Part shown: positions 5,846 through 12,547 of the stretch, in pieces
Position numbering within the stretch: position 1 is the stretch's first letter
How the letters are laid out: each line of letters opens with the position of its first letter
Assembly: GCA_030596145.1 (NCBI GenBank)
Contig: JAUVKS010000027.1
Coordinates: forward strand, 1 to 13,402
Source: Pseudomonadota bacterium
GTDB lineage: Bacteria > Desulfobacterota > Syntrophia > Syntrophales > JADFWA01
Reading direction: 5' to 3'
Length of the DNA stretch: 13,402 nt
The notes under the pieces: generated by a model
What the model saw: only the letters and a program-made list of their open reading frames with translations
The model's database searches: none
What the model was told of the DNA's origin: nothing
Position numbers and translations under genes: made by a program

Positions 5846-7471
5846 TCAATCAATTATCGGTAAAAACACAGCAAACTTTGTGCCATTGCCCTCTGCCGAT
5901 TCAACTTTTATAAAACCGTTATGCTCCTTGATGATACTGTGAGTTATGGAAAGGCCCAGACCCGTCCCCGTACTATATGTTGAAAAGAAAGGATCAAAAA
6001 TACGGTCTTTGATATGGACCGGAATGCCTATCCCTGTATCGTTAATACTGACCATTACGTTCTTAGGTTTGTCTAAAACATTTTGACCATGATTATAGAA
6101 AATCTCAATGGTAAGATCGCCACCTTCAGGCATTGCCTGAATCGCATTAATCACAATATTTAATAACCCCTGTTTTATCCTCCCGCGATCCATATACGTT
6201 TTAGGGATGTTTTCACCATATTTGACCTCAACTCTTACGTTTTGATTTTTACATTGTTTATTAATCAAGAAACATATGCTCTGGATAATTTCATTAATGT
6301 CAACCATTTCTAACTTCAAATCTTTGGGACGCGCAAAGTCAAGAAGACCAGCAACTATTTTATCTAACCTCTCTATTTCGAAAGTAGCTTCTTCAATCAA
6401 ACCTTTATCTGCTTCAGATAATTGTCTTCTGTTCCTTAAAACATCCAGAACCACCCCGATCCCTGTGAGGGGATTCCTTACTTCATGGGCTACTCCAGCC
6501 GCCAGCTCGCCTAATGATACTAATCGATTGACTTGCTGCAAATACTTGTTCCTCTCACGAATACTGGTAATATCTTGAACAGTAAACAATACTCCTATCA
6601 TATTCCCAGCATCATCGAAAATGGCAGAGGAATTTATACTCACTATGACGTTATGTCCTTCCTTTTTCCTGAAGTTACACTCACAACCTTCGATGCTTTC
6701 ATGGTTTAAGAGGGTAGATTTAAATATCTTTTCCAGTTCCGGATTTAACTTATAAAAACTCTGTATGGATTTGTTCAAGACATTATTTTTTTTGATCCCG
6801 AATATTTCTTCAGCCGCCGGATTTAAAGAAGTTATCTTTCCGTGGACATCAACGGTAAACATTCCATTAATGGAACTGTTAAGCACATTTTCAGAAAACT
6901 TCTTTTCATTTAACAGGTCTTCATAAAGTCTTGAATTTTCAATAATTATACTCGCATAACCGGCAAAAATGGATAGTGTTTCTAATTCATGTTCAGTGAT
7001 CTCGGTCTCACCCTGCTTCTTGTCAACTCCCAATAATCCAATAACGTCTCCTTTTATCTTGAGGGGCACATAAAGCGTGCAACCTCTCCCTATGTTTCTC
7101 GTTATTTTTCTATCCAGATCTGTCACAATAGGGTCGGAATTAAAATCCTTAACTATAATTGTGACTCCTGTTAAGGCTGCCTTTGCTTCTATACAATTAT
7201 GCTTTTTAAGACGAAATGGTTTTTCCCATGCCGTCTTTTCCTGCTCAGGAGTAAAACCAGTAATATATTTACATTCGAGAGTTTCTTCCTCCTGATCGAT
7301 GAGGTGAATAGAACATCTATTGAAGCCAAGCTCATATTTCACGGTTTCCATAATAGCTGCCACGACGCTATCTACCGAAGAAGGCTCTGTTAATAACGTA
7401 CTTATCCTGTAAATATTAGAAAGAACATAATTAGATGTTTCATCTAAGACATGATTCTGTTTTATTGTCAT
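5846..7471 (-). CDS. Soluble sensor histidine kinase, GAF-PAS-HisKA-HATPase
   Basis: This cytosolic kinase has 541 residues when started at the ATG at 7471. That start has AGGGGG about 7 bases upstream; an in-frame ATG at 7486 has no ribosome site. No membrane span or signal peptide is visible. Residues about 15-185 look like a GAF domain (VVAAIMETVKYEL, then YVPLKIKGDVIGLLGVD). A coiled linker leads to a PAS domain at about 192-302 (SINGMFTVDVHGKI, NPAAEEIFG). The phospho-acceptor H box is GELAAGVAHEVRNPL with His329. The ATPase has N-box NIVINAIQAM (N442), DTGIGIP and GTGLGLS. The protein therefore senses an intracellular signal. It lies 37 bases after the racemase-like gene and 13 before the response regulator, consistent with one operon. 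A small acyl-CoA, redox state or ligand of the nearby pathway is a reasonable but untested signal. Confidence 0.95.
   Translation of the reverse strand: MTIKQNHVLDETSNYVLSNIYRISTLLTEPSSVDSVVAAIMETVKYELGFNRCSIHLIDQEEETLECKYITGFTPEQEKTAWEKPFRLKKHNCIEAKAALTGVTIIVKDFNSDPIVTDLDRKITRNIGRGCTLYVPLKIKGDVIGLLGVDKKQGETEITEHELETLSIFAGYASIIIENSRLYEDLLNEKKFSENVLNSSINGMFTVDVHGKITSLNPAAEEIFGIKKNNVLNKSIQSFYKLNPELEKIFKSTLLNHESIEGCECNFRKKEGHNVIVSINSSAIFDDAGNMIGVLFTVQDITSIRERNKYLQQVNRLVSLGELAAGVAHEVRNPLTGIGVVLDVLRNRRQLSEADKGLIEEATFEIERLDKIVAGLLDFARPKDLKLEMVDINEIIQSICFLINKQCKNQNVRVEVKYGENIPKTYMDRGRIKQGLLNIVINAIQAMPEGGDLTIEIFYNHGQNVLDKPKNVMVSINDTGIGIPVHIKDRIFDPFFSTYSTGTGLGLSITHSIIKEHNGFIKVESAEGNGTKFAVFLPIID
5870..5885 (-). 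promoter_or_regulatory. Sigma-54-like site inside the end of the kinase gene
   Basis: The minus strand reads TGGCAC-AAAGT-TTGCT, again a full match to the -24/-12 consensus, 37 bases upstream of the regulator ATG. It could give the activator its own, self-activated promoter. However, the bases encode GTKFAV, part of the conserved GTxFxVxLP ending of histidine kinases, so a chance match imposed by coding is a serious alternative. Confidence 0.35.
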
Positions 7472-7508
7472 TTCAGACCCCCTCATAAAAATATAGACAT
7501 TACGGTTT

Positions 7509-8690
7509 TTATATAATCTTCTCCTCCCTTAACCCGGCAATTTTCTCATCTGTCATCCCAAGTTCCTTAAGAACCTCCTCGGTATGCTCACCAAGAGTTG
7601 GAGGAGGTGTTTTCAGCTCCGCCGGTGTCTCAGAAAACTTGCCGGGGAAATTCAGCTGACGGATTTTTCCCTCAACCGGGTGGTCCATTTCCACAACCAT
7701 ATTACGGTGCACCACCTGGGAATGAGAAAACGCCTCATCAAAATTATTCACCGGCTCACAACAGCAATCAACATCCTTCAAAAACTCTATCATCTCTTCT
7801 CTGGTATGGGCCAAAAACAACTCTCCAACTTCAGCAATCAGCCCTTCCCTTCTGTCGCCCCCTGCATATTGAACCTCAATCCAGTCCTCTCTTTCCACCG
7901 CCTCGCAGAAAGCCACCCAGAACTGCGGTTCAAGGGCGCCAAGAGAAATATATCTGTCATCACTTGTCTTATAAACATTGTAACATGCAAACTGACCGGT
8001 TAACAGCTCCTTCGACGGTCTCGGAGTTATGCCATCAAAAAAATATTTGCCCGCATACATACACAGCCATGCCATGGCGCCATCCATCATCGATATGTCT
8101 ATATACTGCCCCTTACCTATTCTGTCTCTCCCAATAATAGCCGCCAAAATGCAATACGCCGCAAGCATACCGCCACCGCCAACATCGGCAATCTGTATGC
8201 CTGGCAATATCGGCTTGCCGTCCCTGGTGCCCGTAACCCCCGTAATACCGGCAATGGACAGATAATTCATATCATGCCCCGCCTTCCGCGCATAGGGACC
8301 ATCCTGACCATAACCGGAAATGGAGCAGACAACAATCATTGGGTTTATCTTCTCAAGATCCTTATACCCTATCCCCAATTTATCTATAACGCCGGGACGA
8401 AGCCCCTCCAGCACTACATCAGCGCCTTTGACAAGCTCAAAAAAGATTTCTTTGCCGCGCGCGCTCCTCAAATTCAGCGTCATACTTTTTTTGTTTCTGT
8501 TAACCGCGAGAAAAAAAGCGCTATCCTCCCTTTGCTTTGGAGGAAAATCCCTGAGATAGTCCCCTCTTCCAGGCTCCTCTATCTTGATGATTTCAGCGCC
8601 AAGATCACCCAACATCATGGAACAATATGGTCCCGGCAATAACCTCGATATATCAAGAACTCGTATACCCGATAACGCACCAGTAGACAT
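7509..8690 (-). CDS. CaiB/BaiF-family protein, probable alpha-methylacyl-CoA racemase
   Basis: This 393-residue protein belongs to the family III CoA-transferase fold (GIRVLDISRLLPGPYCSMML, DLGAEIIKIEEP, NRNKKSM, SGYGQDGPY). It looks closer to alpha-methylacyl-CoA racemase than to formyl-CoA transferase. His126, Asp156 and Glu241 of the Mycobacterium racemase map with one constant offset of 13 to H139 (AGHDMNYL), D169 (IADVGGGG) and E254 (GALEPQF). Racemases of this kind swap R and S 2-methylacyl-CoA by proton exchange, so that stereospecific dehydrogenases can use both. The ribosome site GGAGGGAG lies about 7 bases before the ATG. It is the first gene of a likely operon with the kinase and regulator, so catabolism and sensing are coupled. 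Asp169 is also where CoA-transferases carry their catalytic Asp, so transferase activity cannot be ruled out from sequence alone. Confidence 0.88.
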   Translation of the reverse strand: MSTGALSGIRVLDISRLLPGPYCSMMLGDLGAEIIKIEEPGRGDYLRDFPPKQREDSAFFLAVNRNKKSMTLNLRSARGKEIFFELVKGADVVLEGLRPGVIDKLGIGYKDLEKINPMIVVCSISGYGQDGPYARKAGHDMNYLSIAGITGVTGTRDGKPILPGIQIADVGGGGMLAAYCILAAIIGRDRIGKGQYIDISMMDGAMAWLCMYAGKYFFDGITPRPSKELLTGQFACYNVYKTSDDRYISLGALEPQFWVAFCEAVEREDWIEVQYAGGDRREGLIAEVGELFLAHTREEMIEFLKDVDCCCEPVNNFDEAFSHSQVVHRNMVVEMDHPVEGKIRQLNFPGKFSETPAELKTPPPTLGEHTEEVLKELGMTDEKIAGLREEKII

Positions 8691-9038
8691 TTCTCACTCC
8701 CTCCATGTTTTTTATTTGACAAGAATTCACCTCCATCCTCCCTTTACTAAAGGGCGGCGGCGTGGAAATTTTCACAAGGATTATAATTTATGCATTCGCA
8801 AAAAGTCTGTCATTCCCGCGTAGGCGGGAATCCATAAACGGCCAAGCAGTTGAAAAGAATAGATTCCCGTTTTCACGGGAATGACAAAATTGTGTATATT
8901 TCGGCTTTTTACGAGACCATCATAATTGAAAGTGTGTAGTTTTTCACTATTTTTATCTTTTTTTCCCAAATCATGATATATAAACACATTATCGTATTTT
9001 TTATTTCTTACGATTTCGTCAACTTAAGGAGATGGAAA
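8691..9038. other. Divergent intergenic region between racemase operon and binding protein gene
   Basis: These 348 bases must contain promoters for both directions. A minus-strand TATAAT (8785-8780) overlaps a plus-strand TATAAT (8782-8787) in an ATTATAATT palindrome; neither has a good -35. Two GTG-N4-TTTTCAC motifs occur at 8762-8775 (an almost perfect palindrome) and 8934-8947. The middle holds the 79-base repeat element. The part before 9039 is very A+T-rich (TATATAAAC at 8979-8987). No sigma-54 consensus and no gene were found. Confidence 0.5.
8808..8886. repeat. 79-base MITE-like element with two ATTCCC-N8-GGGAAT hairpins
   Basis: The element begins TGTCATTCCCG and ends CGGGAATGACA, giving perfect 11-base terminal inverted repeats. 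Inside are two 20-base palindromic units, ATTCCC-N8-GGGAAT, at 8812-8831 and 8863-8882. The unit has the form of the Neisseria dRS3 repeat, and similar repeats are common in other bacteria. No coding capacity; any mobility would need a transposase supplied elsewhere. Confidence 0.85.
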
Positions 9039-10169
9039 ATGAAAAAGTTGCTTGTATGGCTTTTGACTTTGTCTTTAACTTTCTGTTTTTTTAGCCCTTC
9101 TTTTGCCGCGAAAAAGCCCGGTATAGTTAAGATTGGTGTTTTTCTACCGATGACGGGTGCCGTTGCGGCTTCTGGACAAACGGAATGGGCCGGCATCAAA
9201 ATAGCCAACAAAATAAAACCCACCGTTCTTGGCAAAAAGGTAAAACTTGTTCTGGTCGATACCAAGAGTGACGAGACTGAAGCAGCCAATGTTGTCAGCA
9301 AATTAATAAAGAAGGACAGGGTTTGCGCAATGATAGGAGGAATTACCAGCGATAACACAATGGCAGGAGCAGAAGTAGCAGATAAGGCGAGGATACCGAT
9401 TGTCTCACCCACATCTTCGAACCTCATGGTTACTCAGGACAGAAAATATATTTTCAGGGTTGGCTTCATTGATCCCTTCCAGGGAAAGGTAGCCGCTAAA
9501 TATGCCTACAGCACTACGGGAGCCAGGAAAGCCGCTATTATGATCGATATTGCCAAGGATTACTGCATTGGCCTTGCCAACTCTTTCGCCAAAAGCTTTA
9601 TCAAGATGGGTGGGAAGATTGTGGCAACAGGATACTGTCAGACAGGAGATCAAGATTTCACGGCACAACTTTCAGCCATCATGGCAGCAAAACCGGATGT
9701 TCTATATCTGCCAAATTATTATGCCGAAGTTGCCCTCACTTGCAAACAGGCCGCTGAACTGGGCCTGAATGTTCCTATATTTGCGGCCGATGGTGCCCAT
9801 GTTTCAGAGCTCATTAAGATAGGTGAAAAGGCTGTTGAAGGGGTTATATTGACCAGCCATTTTGCCAGAGAAGCAGCAACCACAGTGCTTGCAAAGAAAT
9901 ACATCGAAATATATGAAAAGGAAACGGGCAAAGAGGCAAGCGCCCTTGATGCACTGGGAGCGGATGCCTATTTTGTCTTGTTAGATGCCATTGAAAGGGC
10001 TAAATCGACGAGAGGTAGCAAAATCAGGACCGCTTTGGCAAACACAAAAGCCTTTCAAGGAGTTTCCGGCACTATCAATATCAGCAGAAATGGAAACACA
10101 ATTAAAAGCGCGGTTTTGGTACACGTAAAAGACGGAAAATTCCAGTATCTTAAGACTGTTAACCCATAG
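9039..10169 (+). CDS. Liv-type periplasmic substrate-binding protein (orphan)
   Basis: This 376-residue secreted protein is of the branched-chain amino-acid/amide-binding family (type 1 periplasmic fold). Residues 1-23 form a signal peptide: MKK, a hydrophobic core, then SFA before the cut. The mature start VKIGVFLPMTGAVAASG and the later DTKSDETEAANVVSKLI, IGGITSDNTMA and IPIVSPTSSN segments are typical of LivJ/LivK proteins. These capture a small acid or amino acid in the periplasm for an ABC importer. I start at the ATG at 9039 because AAGGAG sits 8 bases upstream; in-frame codons reaching back to 8973 lack this. No permease or ATPase gene is beside it: downstream it meets hflC head to head. 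It is divergent from the racemase-kinase operon, so it may bring in the pathway substrate or feed a distant transporter. The ligand is unknown. Confidence 0.93.
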   Translation: MKKLLVWLLTLSLTFCFFSPSFAAKKPGIVKIGVFLPMTGAVAASGQTEWAGIKIANKIKPTVLGKKVKLVLVDTKSDETEAANVVSKLIKKDRVCAMIGGITSDNTMAGAEVADKARIPIVSPTSSNLMVTQDRKYIFRVGFIDPFQGKVAAKYAYSTTGARKAAIMIDIAKDYCIGLANSFAKSFIKMGGKIVATGYCQTGDQDFTAQLSAIMAAKPDVLYLPNYYAEVALTCKQAAELGLNVPIFAADGAHVSELIKIGEKAVEGVILTSHFAREAATTVLAKKYIEIYEKETGKEASALDALGADAYFVLLDAIERAKSTRGSKIRTALANTKAFQGVSGTINISRNGNTIKSAVLVHVKDGKFQYLKTVNP

Positions 10170-10246
10170 CGGCCATGGGGGCACATGAAAAAGCTTCTTT
10201 TACATCGAGACCTTTCAAAAAAGAGCTTTGAAAAACGCGTCCTTTC

Positions 10247-10317
10247 TGTCATTCCCACGAAAGTGGGAATCCATAAGGAGTTGGAAATACTGGATTCCCG
10301 TTTGCACGGGAATGACC
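10247..10317. repeat. 71-base copy of the ATTCCC/GGGAAT element
   Basis: TGTC is followed by ATTCCC-ACGAAAGT-GGGAAT (10251-10270), then TCCATAAGG, then ATTCCC-GTTTGCAC-GGGAAT (10294-10313) and GACC. It is the same architecture as 8808-8886 with a shorter centre and one mismatch in the terminal repeat. It lies between two convergent genes, where its hairpins could help end transcription in both directions. Confidence 0.85.
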
Positions 10318-10366
10318 ATTTATACTATTTAGGGCAAAACTCAAATGTCTCACAAATATAAAAAAT

Positions 10367-11221
10367 CTACTTGATATATTTGAAAAACTTCACATCCGGG
10401 GAAATTACCAGTGTTGTATCCTCTTTCAGGCTCTTCTTATAGGCTTCAAGGGTTCTTGTAAATTCGAAAAATTCAGGGTCTTTTTTATAGGCATCGGCGT
10501 ATATCTTCACCGCCTGAGCATCTCCTTCTCCCTTGGCCACTTCCGACTCTTTATAGGCCTTCGCCAGTATTATAGTTCTTTCCATATCGGCTTTGGCCGT
10601 TATCTTCAGAGATTCCTCTTCTCCTTCGGATCGATATTGCTTCGCCTGCCTTTCTCTTTCCGCCCTCATCCTGTCAAAGACATGTTTTTCGTTCTGTTCG
10701 GGAAGATCCGCCCGCTTGATCCTCACATCAACAACTTTTATCCCGTAATCCCCTGCACGAACATCAGATTTTTCGGTTACTATTTTCATAATATCATCTC
10801 TCGTTACCGAAATGATATCTTCCATGGTATGCCGTCCCAGCTCAACCCTGAGTTGCGCGTAAACAATATCGTCAAGCCTTGACTGCGCTCCCATCTCACT
10901 TTTGACAGTTTTGTAAAATTTTAACGGATTAACAATCTTCCATTTAGTGTAGTTATCAACAACGAGATTTTTCTTGTCTTTGGTAAGAATTTCAGCAGGG
11001 GGGGCATCGTATACCAATATCCTGTTTTCAAAGTAAATCACCTGCTGAATGAAGGGTATCTTAAAATGAAGTCCCGGTCCCGAAATTCCTCCTACCGGTT
11101 TCCCCATCTGGATGACAATGGCCTGTTTTGTCTGATCCACCGTATAAACCGAAAATGAAACAACAGCAGCAACAACAACAACCAATGCGGCAATCGTTCC
11201 AAATATTCCTATTCTCTTCAT
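10367..11221 (-). CDS. hflC: HflC, membrane protease modulator
   Basis: This 284-residue protein has one N-terminal membrane span (about 5-26) followed by an SPFH/prohibitin domain. Landmarks include VDQTKQAIVIQMGKPVG, GPGLHFKIPF, the segment DVRIKRADLPEQN and the charged helix RMRAERERQAKQYRSEGEEE. The C-terminal part (VAKGEGDAQAVKIYADAY, then DTTLVISPDVKFFKYI) is the standard HflC ending. HflC and HflK form a large periplasm-facing cage around FtsH and limit its proteolysis of membrane proteins. The protein is shorter than the roughly 330-residue E. coli form. The ATG has GGGAGG about 5 bases upstream and lies 33 bases after the hflK stop, so the two are co-transcribed. It is unrelated to the acyl-CoA genes as far as can be seen. 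Confidence 0.95.
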   Translation of the reverse strand: MKRIGIFGTIAALVVVVAAVVSFSVYTVDQTKQAIVIQMGKPVGGISGPGLHFKIPFIQQVIYFENRILVYDAPPAEILTKDKKNLVVDNYTKWKIVNPLKFYKTVKSEMGAQSRLDDIVYAQLRVELGRHTMEDIISVTRDDIMKIVTEKSDVRAGDYGIKVVDVRIKRADLPEQNEKHVFDRMRAERERQAKQYRSEGEEESLKITAKADMERTIILAKAYKESEVAKGEGDAQAVKIYADAYKKDPEFFEFTRTLEAYKKSLKEDTTLVISPDVKFFKYIK

Positions 11222-11254
11222 TGTTCCCTCCCGAAATCTAATGGTTTCATTAGC

Positions 11255-12298
11255 CTAATTAGCTTTGTTGGTTATGTTTTTCTTCAATGGGAGATAAGGT
11301 AAAACATTACCCCCTATTTTCCCTTCAACGATAATCTTATCTATCGTAGGCAGTATCTCTTCCATCATTTCAATGTATAATCTCTTCTTGGTAACATCTT
11401 TAGCCATCGTGTATTGCTTAAGAACCTGTAAAAACCTGCTCACATCCCCCTGTGCGGAAATGATCTTCGCTTCTTTGTAAGCGATGGCATCATTTGTAAT
11501 CTGAGCCGCCTTTCCCTTCGACTTGGGCAAAATATCGTTACGGTATCCATAGGCCTCATTGATGGCCCTGGCTTTATCCTCCTTGGCACTGGCAACGTCT
11601 TTGAAGGCCGCCATAACTTGATCAGGTGGATGGACATCCTGAAGCTGAACAGCCACTACATGTATTCCGACATCATAACTGTCCAATATTCTCTGAAGCA
11701 CCACCTTGGTATCCTGTTGAACCTTAAATTTTCCTACCGTCAGTATATCATCTATATCGTTTTTGCCTGCAATCTCCCTCATGGCCGCTTCAGCCGCATC
11801 CTTTACCGTCTTGTCCTGCTTTCTCACATTGAAAAGATAATTCATCGCGTTACTTATCTTATATTGAACAATAAAACTCATGTTCACTATGTTCTCAGCC
11901 TTTGTAAGCATTAAACTTTCCGCGGGAACTACCCTGTAGCGACCGTGCTCTTTACCACCGATTGTTCTGAAGCCTATTTCTATCCTTCGCACCTGTGTTA
12001 CTTTTGGTCTCAACACCGTTTCAATCGGAGCAGGCAGGTGATAATGTGGACCCGGCATCGTGGTGCGCACCGCTTTACCAAACCGCTTCACCACCCCTAT
12101 TTCATCGGGTGCAACAAAGAAGATACCAGACGCCATCCATAACAAAAATACGACCGCAACAATTATCGGTATTAATCCATACTGTCCGATAAACGGAATC
12201 TTGGATGGCATCAAATTCTTGATTCTATCCATTACAACCGTAAAATCAGGCTGCCCTTTGCCCTCCCATGGGCTCTTACCACCACCGCGCCAAGCCAT
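11255..12298 (-). CDS. hflK: HflK, membrane protease modulator
   Basis: This 347-residue partner of HflC has the family's Gly-rich cytoplasmic start (MAWRGGGKSPWEG), a membrane span at about 41-62, then an SPFH domain beginning VAPDEIGVVKRFGK and the motif GPHYHLPAPIETV. The pattern VQLQDVHPPDQVMAAFKDV followed by an Ala-rich charged helix (KEDKARAINEAYGY) identifies HflK rather than HflC or stomatin. Together they modulate FtsH at the inner membrane. Compared with the roughly 420-residue E. coli protein, the N-terminal Gly-rich region and C-terminal tail are short, as in many non-enteric bacteria. GGAGGT lies 8 bases before the ATG, and a perfect TTGACA lies about 60 bases upstream. Gene order hflK-hflC is the usual one. 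Confidence 0.95.
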   Translation of the reverse strand: MAWRGGGKSPWEGKGQPDFTVVMDRIKNLMPSKIPFIGQYGLIPIIVAVVFLLWMASGIFFVAPDEIGVVKRFGKAVRTTMPGPHYHLPAPIETVLRPKVTQVRRIEIGFRTIGGKEHGRYRVVPAESLMLTKAENIVNMSFIVQYKISNAMNYLFNVRKQDKTVKDAAEAAMREIAGKNDIDDILTVGKFKVQQDTKVVLQRILDSYDVGIHVVAVQLQDVHPPDQVMAAFKDVASAKEDKARAINEAYGYRNDILPKSKGKAAQITNDAIAYKEAKIISAQGDVSRFLQVLKQYTMAKDVTKKRLYIEMMEEILPTIDKIIVEGKIGGNVLPYLPLKKNITNKAN

Positions 12299-12332
12299 AA
12301 TAATACCTCCAAAAATCGGGTTTATTTGGTTA

Positions 12333-12361
12333 AGCTTAACACGCTAATTAGAGGCTGTCAA
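12333..12361 (-). promoter_or_regulatory. Probable housekeeping promoter for hflKC
   Basis: The minus strand has a perfect -35 TTGACA (12361-12356), a 17-base spacer and TAAGCT (12338-12333) as a weak -10. Transcription would start about 27 bases before the hflK ATG. Confidence 0.4.
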
Positions 12362-12382
12362 ATAGAATAATGGAGCCCCCTA

Positions 12383-12420
12383 TAGCTCATAGCTCATAGC
12401 TCATAGCTCATAGCTCATAG
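12383..12420. repeat. Tandem heptamer TAGCTCA, five copies plus TAG
   Basis: Five exact copies of TAGCTCA followed by TAG form a 38-base microsatellite-like tract between two divergent genes. Each unit contains AGCT. It is outside any gene, and copy number may vary by slippage. Confidence 0.95.
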
Positions 12421-12434
12421 CCGTATGTAGCGTC

Positions 12435-12473
12435 GGGCTTTAGCCCTGCAACCACGGCAGCCCTGAAGGGCTG
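12435..12473. repeat. Paired hairpin repeat
   Basis: GGGCT-TT-AGCCC (12435-12446) is followed by CAGCCCT-GA-AGGGCTG (12458-12473). Both are near-perfect short hairpins with related arms. The form fits a dispersed intergenic repeat; it lies in a divergent promoter region, so a role as terminator is unlikely. Confidence 0.6.
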
Positions 12474-12482
12474 TGCTATACT
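12474..12482 (+). promoter_or_regulatory. Possible extended -10 promoter for the phosphomutase
   Basis: TGC-TATACT fits an extended -10 element (TGnTATAAT with one change), starting directly after the paired hairpin. No -35 is evident. A start near 12489 would leave a leader of about 59 bases. A second candidate TATAAA lies at 12498-12503. Confidence 0.35.
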
Positions 12483-12547
12483 ACCGTTCAGCTGTTGTAT
12501 AAAACACAGATGTATGGTAGTTAAGGCAAAAATACGGGAGCAGAATA

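Noticed and set aside
9039..9110. Lipoprotein signal (LTFC) in the binding protein
   Set aside because: The residue before Cys is Phe, not Gly, Ala or Ser, and a normal SFA-type signal peptidase I site follows.
12383..12420. CRISPR-like array
   Set aside because: The repeats are 7 bases long and adjoin without spacers; no cas gene is nearby.
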